A stretch of DNA of 10,426 nt, from positions 1 through 10,426 of the forward strand of contig JAEXFN010000010.1 of the NCBI GenBank assembly GCA_023400055.1. The letters run 5' to 3'. The DNA comes from Bacillota bacterium (lineage in GTDB: Bacteria > Bacillota > UBA4882 > UBA8346). A program made the position numbers and the translations under genes. Each line of letters starts with the position of its first letter. The first letter of the stretch is position 1. A model generated the notes under the pieces. It saw only the letters and a program-made list of their open reading frames with translations. It made no database searches and was not told the origin of the DNA. Positions 1 to 6,697 of this stretch are shown here, in pieces.

Positions 1-3
1 GTG

Positions 4-232
4 CGTTTGGTAAAGGTAAATGCCGGGTCAAGTGTGGTTCCTAATTACCTTACTATCCATGGGATGGTCAAAATCTCCATGCTCCACGGAGTTTTGACCA
101 TCCCATCATGATAAAGATTAGGAACCACTATTAAGGGCCGGCATGAGGCCCTGCGGTGGGGTAGGTCCAAGGTGTTGGGGTTGACCGTTCAACCCCTGGA
201 CATATCGCACAGGATTAAGATGGATAGACAAA
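4..232 (+). repeat. Dispersed structured repeat, copy A (interrupted)
   Basis: After removing the 100-bp insert at 33-132, this stretch matches the reverse complement of 9601-9721 along its whole length (about 120 bp). There are roughly nine substitutions, a 6-nt indel and a 1-nt indel. Two hairpins are kept in both copies: AGGGCC (134-139) with GGCCCT (147-152), and GGGGTTG (177-183) with CAACCCC (190-196). Conservation of both stems suggests selection on structure, as in a REP-like element or a structured RNA, but no function can be assigned. The right end (gatagacaa, 223-231) runs directly into the 21-bp array. Confidence 0.8.
33..132. mobile_element. MITE-like 100-bp nested palindrome
   Basis: Copy B of the surrounding repeat reads ggtcAAGggccgg without a break. 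Copy A has 100 extra bases at this point, with AAG at 30-32 and again at 133-135, consistent with a 3-bp target duplication. The insert has a perfect 12-bp outer inverted repeat, GTGGTTCCTAAT (34-45) and ATTAGGAACCAC (117-128). It also has an inner 13-bp pair, GGGATGGTCAAAA (61-73) and TTTTGACCATCCC (92-104), closed by CTCC/GGAG. It has no coding capacity, so a transposase would have to act in trans. The transposase family is not recognisable. Deletion from copy B is the alternative explanation, but the flanking AAG favours insertion. Confidence 0.65.
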
Positions 233-503
233 GATCTGTCTGCGGTAATTTCAGATCGATCTTTTGTGGATAAAGATCTTCCTTAGTGGATAAAGATCGA
301 TCTTTTGTTAATAAAGATCTGTCTGGAATGATTCCAGATCGATCTTTTGTGAATAAAGATCTTCCTTATGTGGATAAAGATCGATCTTTTGTTAATAAAG
401 ATCTGTCTGGAACGATTCCAGATCGATCTTTTGTGAATAAAGATCGATCTGGAATCGTTCCAGATCTAACTTTTGTGGATAAAGATCTTCCGGCTGTGAA
501 TAA
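223..503 (+). repeat. 21-bp phased array of DnaA-box-like units with GATC sites
   Basis: About thirteen tandem 21-bp units, with a 1-bp deletion near 285. Perfect TGTGNATAA (the complement of DnaA box TTATNCACA) begins at 265, 348, 369, 432, 474 and 495. One-mismatch versions begin at 285, 306 and 390. All are in the same orientation and, apart from the 1-bp slip, spaced by 21 or 42 bp, so on one helical face. Most units continue AAAGATC, and GATC occurs 19 times. Units without a box carry TTCCAGATC and can form hairpins such as TCTGGAAtgaTTCCAGA. An open frame exists (286-546), but only because 21 is a multiple of three, and the 1-bp slip breaks it upstream. A DnaA-binding cluster, either an origin or a DnaA-titrating site, is the best reading. 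No dnaA or dnaN gene and no obvious AT-rich unwinding element are visible. Confidence 0.75.
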
Positions 504-562
504 TCCGCTTCTTCCAGTCGCCGGGCGAATCTTCTCCGCCCCGTGAGCGGGTTCCAAGGCTT

Positions 563-1990
563 TTAAAACTTCTTCCACAGCATCCAGCGCCAGGAATTCT
601 GGCTGGATTCCAGATCCTTGGCGGCGTCCAGCGAAAGCGACCAGTTGTTCGGCAGTTGCAATGAAGAAGAAGCGCCGATCTTGGCATCATGGGTGTCCCA
701 CAGATTTAATCCCACGGTCCATTGGGGAGAGACGGGATAATCGAGGCCGAAGCCGAATTTATTCTGATAAAGCCCGACCCGGCTGGTGTATTGGGGCATT
801 TTAAACATCCATTGCAGCGTGGCACGGTTCTTTTCCCCGATATCGTCGATCTGCAGCCGCAGGCCGTTCTTCTCGTCGAAACTGCTGTCCAGCTTGTAAC
901 TGAAGAGCGCCCCGTCCTGCTTCTGACCGCCCGCGCCCAGCGAATTGGAGAACGAGATTTGTTGCAGCCGTTTTACATAATCGTTGACCCGCTTGGCGGC
1001 TTGCGAAGCGGTACTGACGGTCTCCTGAATCTCGGACACGGTGCTGTGGTCGCCGTTGGTAAGCTTATTGACGGCGTTGTTGATGCTCTGGGCGGCCTGG
1101 TTGATGGCGGTCATCGTCTGACGGGCATCGGTCATGATCTGGTCGATGTCTTGATCCTTGGAGGCGACTAGCGCCGAGAATTTCTCCAGATTTTCGGTGA
1201 CTTGCTCGGCGTTGCTGAGCGTCTGTTTCAGGTTGGTGCCCAGCTGTCCCGAGGCGTCGGCATTCTGCAGGAATTTATTTGCCGTCAGGCTGGCCTGAAG
1301 GAGTTGGGCCGAGGATTGGTTAATGTTCTGCACCAGCTCGTTGATTTGGGTTTCGTTGCCCTGCGCCAGCCGCTCGGTGATCGCCGCGATATGATCGATC
1401 CGCCGGAAAAGGCCGGCCAGATCGACCGTTTGGATCTGACCGCCGAATTTATCGAGCGTCTGGGAGATCCGCTCCATATTCTGCAGCGAGTTGCGGACCG
1501 ATTGGATCACCGCCGGGTCGCCGGTCAATGCCTTGATGGAGTCGGCAATCTCGCGCAGCGAGGAGATGGCTTCATAGGCCGCGACATAGATTTGCTCCAT
1601 GGACATCGGCGTCTTGCCGACGATTCTGTCGCCTTCCAGGGGCTTTTCGTCCCGGTCCAGCGGCATCAGCTCCAGATATTTGTCCCCGACTACGCTGCTG
1701 CTAGCGATCACCGCTTTGGTGCGGTGCGGAATCTTAAAATTGGTCTGAATCCGCATCGCCACGATGATCTTTTGTTCATCGAAGTAGATCTCGTTCACCC
1801 GACCGACGTCCACGCCGTTATACTTCACCGGCGCGCCGGGACGCAAGCCTTCGATCCGGTCAAAGACCGCCTCTAAACGATAGCCGTGTTGCAGGATCTG
1901 CGATCCGGAAAGCCACATGAAAAGGGAAACCATCCCGACTAAAGCCACCAGGGCGAAGATACCCACTTTGGTTTCGGAGTTCAACGTCAA
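563..1990 (-). CDS. mlaD: MlaD-like MCE protein with C-terminal beta-strand-rich domain
   Basis: Substrate-binding MCE subunit of an Mla-type phospholipid ABC transporter, anchored in the inner membrane and facing the periplasm. Residues about 9-28 form one membrane helix. Residues about 35-112 are the MCE domain, with the family-typical VKYNGVDVGRV and SSSVVGDKYLEL segments. Residues about 126-350 are a long Gln/Asn/Ser-rich, predicted helical stretch. Residues about 358-475 change character to 8-9 short alternating amphipathic strands rich in Trp, Tyr and Gly, ending WMLWKKF with a terminal Phe, as in outer-membrane barrels. E. coli MlaD is only about 180 residues, so this is a long, fused form like that reported in Veillonella parvula. 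The start is TTG at 1990 with GGAGG nine bases upstream. It is the last gene of the mlaE-mlaF-mlaD operon, 40 bases after mlaF. The barrel reading is inference. Confidence 0.88.
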   Translation of the reverse strand: MTLNSETKVGIFALVALVGMVSLFMWLSGSQILQHGYRLEAVFDRIEGLRPGAPVKYNGVDVGRVNEIYFDEQKIIVAMRIQTNFKIPHRTKAVIASSSVVGDKYLELMPLDRDEKPLEGDRIVGKTPMSMEQIYVAAYEAISSLREIADSIKALTGDPAVIQSVRNSLQNMERISQTLDKFGGQIQTVDLAGLFRRIDHIAAITERLAQGNETQINELVQNINQSSAQLLQASLTANKFLQNADASGQLGTNLKQTLSNAEQVTENLEKFSALVASKDQDIDQIMTDARQTMTAINQAAQSINNAVNKLTNGDHSTVSEIQETVSTASQAAKRVNDYVKRLQQISFSNSLGAGGQKQDGALFSYKLDSSFDEKNGLRLQIDDIGEKNRATLQWMFKMPQYTSRVGLYQNKFGFGLDYPVSPQWTVGLNLWDTHDAKIGASSSLQLPNNWSLSLDAAKDLESSQNSWRWMLWKKF

Positions 1991-2030
1991 AATCGATCGC
2001 CTCCATAGCTGCCAAAAATGCTGTCGGACA

Positions 2031-2765
2031 TCATATCTCCATACCGAAATTATGCAAAAATTGTCGAAAGAGCGGATGAGTAACCCGGTCCAATTCGTTA
2101 CGGGGCCTTATTTCCACCAAATCGCCCTCGTTCAAAAGACCCACCCGGTCGGCCACTTTCAAGGCGCTCTGGATATCGTGCGTGACGACGACGGAGGTGA
2201 TCCCCAGGCGGTGTTGCAGATCGCGGATCAGCTCGTTGATGGTATCGGCGATGATCGGGTCGAGGCCGGTGGTCGGTTCGTCGTACAGCAGGATGGGCGG
2301 CTGAGTGGCCACCGCCCGGGCGATGGCGGTCCGCTTTTTCATGCCGCCGCTCAGGTCGGCCGGCATCTTGGCGGCGGTCTCCGCCTCCAGGCCGACGATG
2401 GCCAGGGTCTGATAGACCCGCTCGCGGATCTCGTCTTCCGGCAGCCCTTTGCGGCGCAAGCCGAAGGCGACGTTATCGTATATATTTAACGAATCGAACA
2501 GCGCGGAGGATTGAAAGACCATTCCCATCCGCTGCCGGATCTGGCGCCATTCTTCCTTGGAGAAACCGGCGGTGCCGATCGCGTCGATCTCCACCCAGCC
2601 GGCGGTGGGCGTGATCAGCCCCATGATCAGGCGGAGCAAGGTGCTCTTGCCGCAACCGCTCGGTCCCATGATCACGAGCGTCTCGCCCCGTTCCACGTTC
2701 AATTGGATTCGGTCGAGGATCATCCTGCCGCCAATGGCGTAACTCAGGTTAACGAGCTTAATCAC
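2031..2765 (-). CDS. mlaF: MlaF-like ABC transporter ATP-binding protein
   Basis: Cytoplasmic ATPase that powers the MlaE permease in phospholipid transport. All ABC motifs are present in the 244 residues: Walker A GPSGCGKST at 34-42, Q-loop Q85, signature LSGGM at 138-142, Walker B ILLYDEP at 158-164, D-loop GLD at 167-169 and switch H196 in VVVTHD. The signature continues SGGMKKR rather than SGGQ, as is common in MlaF/TTG2A proteins. Length is normal for the family. The start is GTG at 2765, with GGAGG five bases upstream. It begins 15 bases after the mlaE stop and is followed by mlaD, so the three are almost certainly co-transcribed. No STAS protein (MlaB), which binds MlaF in proteobacteria, is encoded here. 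Confidence 0.93.
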   Translation of the reverse strand: MIKLVNLSYAIGGRMILDRIQLNVERGETLVIMGPSGCGKSTLLRLIMGLITPTAGWVEIDAIGTAGFSKEEWRQIRQRMGMVFQSSALFDSLNIYDNVAFGLRRKGLPEDEIRERVYQTLAIVGLEAETAAKMPADLSGGMKKRTAIARAVATQPPILLYDEPTTGLDPIIADTINELIRDLQHRLGITSVVVTHDIQSALKVADRVGLLNEGDLVEIRPRNELDRVTHPLFRQFLHNFGMEI

Positions 2766-2780
2766 CGGATCCTCCAGCTA

Positions 2781-3581
2781 TTACAAGTTATATAAGAACA
2801 TCGACAGAAAATAATTCAGGATAAAGAGCAGGATGGTCGAGATGACCACCGACTCGGTGGTGGCCTTGCCGACGCCCACCGCGCCGTTCTCAGTGTTCAG
2901 GCCCTTATAGGCGCCCACCCCGGCGATGATCATCCCGAAACAGCCGGCCTTGACCACGCCGCCGCTGAAATCCCAAAAATTGACGAAGGTCAGGATCCCG
3001 TCGACGAAATCGCGGGCCGGAATGTTGGCGTACACCGCCGCCACCCCAAAACCGCAAACGATGCCGATGAAGTCGGCGAAGACCACCAGGACCGGCAACA
3101 TCAACGAGGCGGCCACGATCCGCGGCGCCACCAGATAATCGATGGGATCGGTCGACAAGGCCTCCAGCGCCTCGATCTGCTCGGTAACTTTCATCGAACC
3201 GATCTCGGCCGCGATGGAGGAGCCGATCCGGCCGGCCACCACCACGCCGGTCAGCACCGGTGCCAATTCCCGGGCGAACGCCAGGGTCAACCCCTGCCCC
3301 AACTGGGAGGTGAGGCCGAAAGTCGCGAAAATCTTGGCGATCTGCAATGAAAAAACCATTCCGGTAAAAGCGGAGATAATCAGGACGATCGGCAGGGATT
3401 TGAGCCCGATCATCTCCATCTGGTGAAAGGTGTTCTTCCAGAAGATGGTACCGGCAATTAGCGATTTGAGACTTTTCAAATAAAGCAGGCAGGCTTCGCC
3501 CAGGCCGTTCACGGAGGAGAGGATGATTTTTCCAAATTGGGCGATTGGGTCGTGCGACAGTGAGGGACGGGTATTGAGCAT
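2781..3581 (-). CDS. mlaE: MlaE-like ABC transporter permease
   Basis: Inner-membrane permease of the Mla lipid transporter. The 266 residues match the usual MlaE length. The family signature region is clear: RELAPV at 104-109, then AGRIG at 116-120 leading through AAEIGSM to TEQIEAL at 133-139. Hydrophobic segments lie near 64-84, 100-120, 155-183, 205-225 and 243-263. I chose the ATG at 3581 because GGAGAGGAG sits 11 bases upstream and residues from MLNTRPSL onward resemble family N-termini. The frame stays open to a start at 3683, but that extension is only translated 54-bp repeat. First gene of the mlaE-mlaF-mlaD operon, preceded by a leader of about 265 bases that contains the tandem repeats. 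Confidence 0.92.
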   Translation of the reverse strand: MLNTRPSLSHDPIAQFGKIILSSVNGLGEACLLYLKSLKSLIAGTIFWKNTFHQMEMIGLKSLPIVLIISAFTGMVFSLQIAKIFATFGLTSQLGQGLTLAFARELAPVLTGVVVAGRIGSSIAAEIGSMKVTEQIEALEALSTDPIDYLVAPRIVAASLMLPVLVVFADFIGIVCGFGVAAVYANIPARDFVDGILTFVNFWDFSGGVVKAGCFGMIIAGVGAYKGLNTENGAVGVGKATTESVVISTILLFILNYFLSMFLYNL

Positions 3582-3621
3582 CGCGGTTACTTCTCCTCTC
3601 CATAGAGTATGCCTGCGCGTT

Positions 3622-3783
3622 ATGCCATCCATGGCCGCTTGCCCTTGAGCCTTCCTGGCTCTGGCTTTGCGGCTGATGTCCATCCATGGACGCCGCAGCT
3701 TGGGCCGTCCTGCCTTGGGGCTGCGCGTAATGCCATCCGTGGCCGCTTGCCCTTGGGCCCTCCTGGCCTTGGCTTTGTGGCCC
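3622..3783. repeat. Three 54-bp tandem repeats in the mla leader
   Basis: Imperfect units begin at 3622, 3676 and 3730, each with ATGYCATCC near its start on the plus strand, and the period is exactly 54 bp. Units 1 and 3 are the most alike, sharing gtGGCCGCTTGCCCTTG-type sequence; unit 2 has diverged. They lie between the candidate mla promoter and the mlaE ribosome site, so they would be in the 5' leader of the mla mRNA. Because 54 is a multiple of three, long shadow frames exist on both strands, but none has a convincing start or protein-like composition. Confidence 0.75.
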
Positions 3784-3846
3784 GCTTCGGGCTTTTTGAA
3801 AGGAATTCGGCATCTTCATTGCGATTCCTGCATTTTGAGGGAGGTA

Positions 3847-3893
3847 TAATTAGGGTAGCGACCATCAATTTTGCAATATTAACATAAATGTTA
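3847..3893 (-). promoter_or_regulatory. Candidate mla operon promoter with adjacent palindrome
   Basis: Reading the minus strand, TTGCAA (3876-3871) is followed after 18 bases by TAATTA (3852-3847), a plausible sigma-A-type pair pointing at mlaE. Immediately upstream is a perfect inverted repeat with 6-bp arms, TAACAT-AA-ATGTTA on the plus strand (3880-3893). That is a fitting size and place for an operator. I cannot name a regulator. This is a pattern match only. Confidence 0.3.
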
Positions 3894-4628
3894 GCGGATG
3901 GCTCTGCTTGCTTGAGATGGAAGGATAGCGGCGGAGCAAATCTTCCGGGCCGCCGGGGAGCGATTGTGAGGCCATGCTTGTTCGGTTCTGGAAAGAGCGT
4001 TCCCGATCCGCCCTTTCTCGGCGTTCACCTCATTTTATGTGATTAAGGAGCCCGAAAAGACCATAAAATAAACCATGGTTGATGGACCATGGTCGAAAAG
4101 CACTGTGGATAAACCCTGCCGAAGGGCAGGGTGACCACAAAAGCTCAGGGAAGCGAGGGATAAAGTCGTTAATTGGCTTTGTAAAGATTTTTTGAACAGA
4201 CTTCATCTCATGGCTTCGAAATGGGGAGCGTCTTTTGGTATTCTTTTGGAGGTCACCCTTGGCTGGTGAACCGAGGGGATCCTTCCTTACGAACTGAGCG
4301 AAGCGGTATCGCAGCATCCCGGAACAGTCGGGCATGCTCCGCCGTCAGGTCAGCACTCGTCCGTCTTGGTGCGGCGCCAAATGAGAATCATGGTTTTGCC
4401 TCTGCTTTTCAAGTAGGGATTAAGAATGCACCTTAATAGCTTGCACACGAAACAGCCCTCCTTTCCGGGACCGATCCATCCGTTTATCATATGACAACGG
4501 ACCGGTCGCGGTGTATCAAAAAGAAATCCTGCTTTGGAAATGTGAAACTTAATTAAAAATTTCTGCCCCGCGATAGAGGAAAGTCTGCCGGGTCGTCGAA
4601 AAAATGGGGGTATGAAATTAAGGAGGTA
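3894..4628. other. Non-coding region between mla promoter and gcvH
   Basis: No convincing gene is seen. Short palindromes are present: AACCATGGTT (4071-4080) and GACCATGGTC (4085-4094) lie side by side. A tight hairpin ACCCTGCC-gaag-GGCAGGGT spans 4113-4132. A larger imperfect hairpin around 4470-4512 pairs GACCG with CGGTC and CCGTT with AACGG. One isolated DnaA-box match, TGTGGATAA, lies at 4104-4112. The minus-strand open frame at 4030-4335 runs through hairpins and has no ribosome site. The stretch just before gcvH is AT-rich (4545-4560), but I see no clear promoter there and no glycine riboswitch. Confidence 0.6.
4128..4259. repeat. Inverted-repeat pair with 16-17 bp arms
   Basis: AGGGTGACCACAAAAG at 4128-4143 is answered by CTTTTGGAGGTCACCCT at 4243-4259. 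The arms are complementary except at the two or three central positions, and they enclose about 100 bases with no coding capacity. This is compatible with a decayed small inverted-repeat element or the base of a long RNA stem. I do not see a target duplication. Confidence 0.45.
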
Positions 4629-4634
4629 ATGATC

Positions 4635-5012
4635 TTGCTGCCAAACGATCGGAAATATACCCGCGAACACGAGTGGGTAAGAGTCGACAAGGACCGGGTT
4701 ACCGTGGGAATTACCGAGTATGCCCAGAAAGAATTGGGAGACGTGGTCTTCGTGGATTTGCCGGCTGTCGGAGAACGGGTTGCCGCCAAAAGCGCGATGG
4801 CCACCATCGAATCGGTCAAAGCGGTTTCGGAGATCTATGCGCCGATCAGCGGAGAAGTCCTGGAAGTGAACGATACATTGGAACACAGTCCGGAACTGGT
4901 GAACCAGGATCCTTTCAAGAAAGGCTGGATCGCCGTGATCGAGATTACCGATAAAAAAGAACTGGATGAGTTGTTGAGCGCCGCAGACTATGCCGCTTTG
5001 ATCGGCGAGTGA
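4635..5012 (+). CDS. gcvH: Glycine cleavage system H protein (lipoyl carrier)
   Basis: Small cytoplasmic lipoyl-domain protein that shuttles the aminomethyl group in glycine cleavage. In Bacillus it is also the obligate octanoyl acceptor in lipoate assembly. The sequence has the EHEWV start region, the GITEYAQKELGDVVFVDLP core and the ESVKA lipoylation motif (Lys 62 here; 64 from the upstream ATG), followed by SEIYAPISGEV. Length of 125-127 is normal. Two starts compete. The ATG at 4629 lies only two bases after AGGAGG (4621-4626), too close to be ideal. The TTG at 4635 lies eight bases after it and gives an MLPNDRKY start, so I prefer TTG. No gcvT or gcvP is adjacent. Its stop overlaps the lipM start by one base, so this copy probably serves lipoylation at least as much as glycine catabolism. 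Confidence 0.93.
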   Translation: MLPNDRKYTREHEWVRVDKDRVTVGITEYAQKELGDVVFVDLPAVGERVAAKSAMATIESVKAVSEIYAPISGEVLEVNDTLEHSPELVNQDPFKKGWIAVIEITDKKELDELLSAADYAALIGE

Positions 5013-5836
5013 TGGCCTGGCGCGTCCTCGAATACCAGGTGGCCGACCCGGCCTGGAACATGGCGGTCGACGAGGCGATCTTCGGCAGTTATCTGGCGGG
5101 GACGGCTCCGCCGACGCTTCGTTTTTACGGCTGGGCTCCGGCGACGCTGTCGGTAGGGTACTTTCAGGATCTGGAACGGGAAGTGCGTTTGGAACGGGTG
5201 CACGCGGGCGGGTTCGGCCTGGTGCGCCGGACTACCGGCGGGCGGGCGGTCCTGCACGACCGGGAATTGACCTATTCGGTGATTGCGGGCACACGGGACG
5301 GTGTTCCCGAGGGTTTGCGCGAATCCTACCGCTATATCGCACAGGCGTTGATCGCCGCTTTCCGGGAGTTCGGCGTGACGGCCGCGCTCCATCTGGAAGG
5401 ATTGGACCGCCATTCCCGGACCGGCGCTTGCTTTGACGCTCCCTCCTGGTATGAACTGACGGTCGACGGCCGCAAGCTGGTGGGCAGCGCGCAGTACCGC
5501 AAAGATTCGGCCTTTTTGCAGCATGGTTCCATTTTACTGGATTTCTGCGCCGCCGATCTGGCGGCGTTGCTAAAACTGCCCGTACCGGAAGCGGAGTTTT
5601 GCCAAGAGATGGCCGTCCGGGTCACTTCCTTGGCGGAATTGGGCAAAAAAGTCGAGCCGGGCCGGCTGGCCGTCGCCATTAGCGAAGCCTTTGAAAGCCA
5701 ATACGGGATCGCGATGCGACCCGGAACGTTGTCGCCCGATGAGGTCATGCTGGCGCAGCGGTTGGCGGCGGATAAGTACGGCAACGATCCCTGGAATCTG
5801 CGGCGCGGTCATAGCCAGGGCAGCCGGTTGGCCTGA
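5012..5836 (+). CDS. lipM: Octanoyltransferase LipM (lipoate-protein ligase A family)
   Basis: Cytoplasmic enzyme expected to transfer octanoyl from acyl carrier protein to the lipoyl domain of GcvH, the first step of lipoate synthesis. Sequence signs, numbered from the ATG at 5012: RFYGW 37-41, TLSVGYFQ 45-52, RRTTGGRAVLHD 72-83, ELTYSV 85-90, ACFDAPSWYEL around Cys140, and GRKLVGSAQ with Lys155. The ACFDAPSWYE segment with its cysteine is characteristic of B. subtilis LipM rather than of ATP-dependent LplA ligases, and the Cys-to-Lys spacing agrees. The ATG overlaps the gcvH TGA (TGATG), so translation is probably coupled; a GTG start three bases earlier is possible. The C-terminal KYGNDPWNLRR also fits LipM. 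LipM versus LplA is an inference from motifs. Confidence 0.88.
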   Translation: MAWRVLEYQVADPAWNMAVDEAIFGSYLAGTAPPTLRFYGWAPATLSVGYFQDLEREVRLERVHAGGFGLVRRTTGGRAVLHDRELTYSVIAGTRDGVPEGLRESYRYIAQALIAAFREFGVTAALHLEGLDRHSRTGACFDAPSWYELTVDGRKLVGSAQYRKDSAFLQHGSILLDFCAADLAALLKLPVPEAEFCQEMAVRVTSLAELGKKVEPGRLAVAISEAFESQYGIAMRPGTLSPDEVMLAQRLAADKYGNDPWNLRRGHSQGSRLA

Positions 5837-5851
5837 CGGGAGCGGAGAAAC

Positions 5852-6679
5852 TTGAAGGAATTATTCGGCTTTTTGACGCGGTTCGCCGCGCGGATCAACC
5901 TCGATGACCTGCTGTACCGGCTGGCCCAGATGGTTTTGGTCATCCTGGCGGCCCGAATCGTGCTGGCCCTCTCCAATAAACTGATCAGCCGTGTCTTCCG
6001 GGTCAAACAACTCCAGGGCCATCTGGAGGAGCGCCGGGCCCAGACCATGGAGGCGCTGCTGAAGAGCTTGTGCCGTTATCTGGTCTACTTTGTGGCCATC
6101 GTCACGGTGTTGCAACTGATGAATGTGCCGGTCGGTTCGGTCCTGACCACCGCCGGGATTGCCGGCGTGGCGGTGGCCTTTGGTGCGCAGAGCCTGGTCC
6201 GGGACGTAATTACCGGGTTCTTTATTTTATTGGAAGATCAGTTTCAGGTGGGCGACCGGGTTACCATCGCCGATGTCACCGGCAAGGTGGTGGAGATCGG
6301 GCTCAGGGTCACCAAGGTCCGCGATTTCGGCGGCCAGCTACATATCATTCCCAACGGCAAGATCGAGCGAGTCACCAATTACAATGACTCGCCCATGCTG
6401 GCGTTGGTCGATGTACCGATCGCTTACGACAATAATCTGCAACAGGTGGTTGCCGAGCTCCAGGACAGTTTGATCGGGTTCAACCGCAGCCATCCCGAGC
6501 TGGTTGAGGCGGCCAGCTTCGTCGGGGTGCAGGCATTGACCGAGACGGCCCTGGTGCTCCGGGTAATTGCCCGGACGGTTCCCGACGGCCAATGGCAGAT
6601 CGAAAGGGAGCTGCGGGTCTTGATCACGGAACGCTTCCGCCAGGCCCAGGTGAAACTGCCTCCGGGACGATTGGTATGA
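5852..6679 (+). CDS. mscS: Small-conductance mechanosensitive channel (MscS family)
   Basis: Inner-membrane channel that opens on membrane tension and releases solutes during hypo-osmotic shock. The 275 residues are close to E. coli MscS length. Hydrophobic helices lie near 18-38 and 72-92. The pore-lining helix follows with its typical Gly/Ala packing, TTAGIAGVAVAFGAQSLVRD, then ITGFFILLEDQFQVGDRV, which leads into the beta domain. The DFGGQLHIIPNG segment is also family-typical. The start is TTG at 5852, with GGAG four bases upstream and GGGAG nine bases upstream. It lies 15 bases after lipM, in the same operon. A functional tie to lipoylation is not expected. Its downstream neighbour, a DUF951 protein, is a recurrent Bacillota partner. 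Confidence 0.93.
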   Translation: MKELFGFLTRFAARINLDDLLYRLAQMVLVILAARIVLALSNKLISRVFRVKQLQGHLEERRAQTMEALLKSLCRYLVYFVAIVTVLQLMNVPVGSVLTTAGIAGVAVAFGAQSLVRDVITGFFILLEDQFQVGDRVTIADVTGKVVEIGLRVTKVRDFGGQLHIIPNGKIERVTNYNDSPMLALVDVPIAYDNNLQQVVAELQDSLIGFNRSHPELVEAASFVGVQALTETALVLRVIARTVPDGQWQIERELRVLITERFRQAQVKLPPGRLV

Positions 6680-6697
6680 AAGTGAGTGAAGCAAAAA

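Noticed and set aside
223..503. CRISPR array
   Set aside because: Units are 21 bp with no unique spacers of constant length, and no cas genes are present.
286..546. Plus-strand frame with repeated RSFVNKDL heptads
   Set aside because: It arises from the 21-bp array being a multiple of three. A 1-bp slip breaks the repeat frame just upstream, both strands are open, and there is no ribosome site.
2781..3683. Longer MlaE starting at 3683
   Set aside because: The extra 34 residues are translated 54-bp repeat. The ATG at 3581 has a strong GGAGAGGAG site and the normal family length.
3845..3850. Perfect TATAAT on the plus strand
   Set aside because: The nearest -35-like TTGCGA is 20 bases away and no plus-strand gene follows for nearly 800 bases.
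4104..4112. Isolated DnaA box TGTGGATAA
   Set aside because: A single match in the window is within chance expectation and has no neighbouring boxes.
4030..4335. Minus-strand 101-codon open frame
   Set aside because: It runs through hairpins, lacks a ribosome site, and its composition does not resemble a protein family I know.
4440..4628. Glycine riboswitch upstream of gcvH
   Set aside because: The conserved glycine-aptamer core is not visible, and the gene seems tied to lipoylation rather than a gcv operon.
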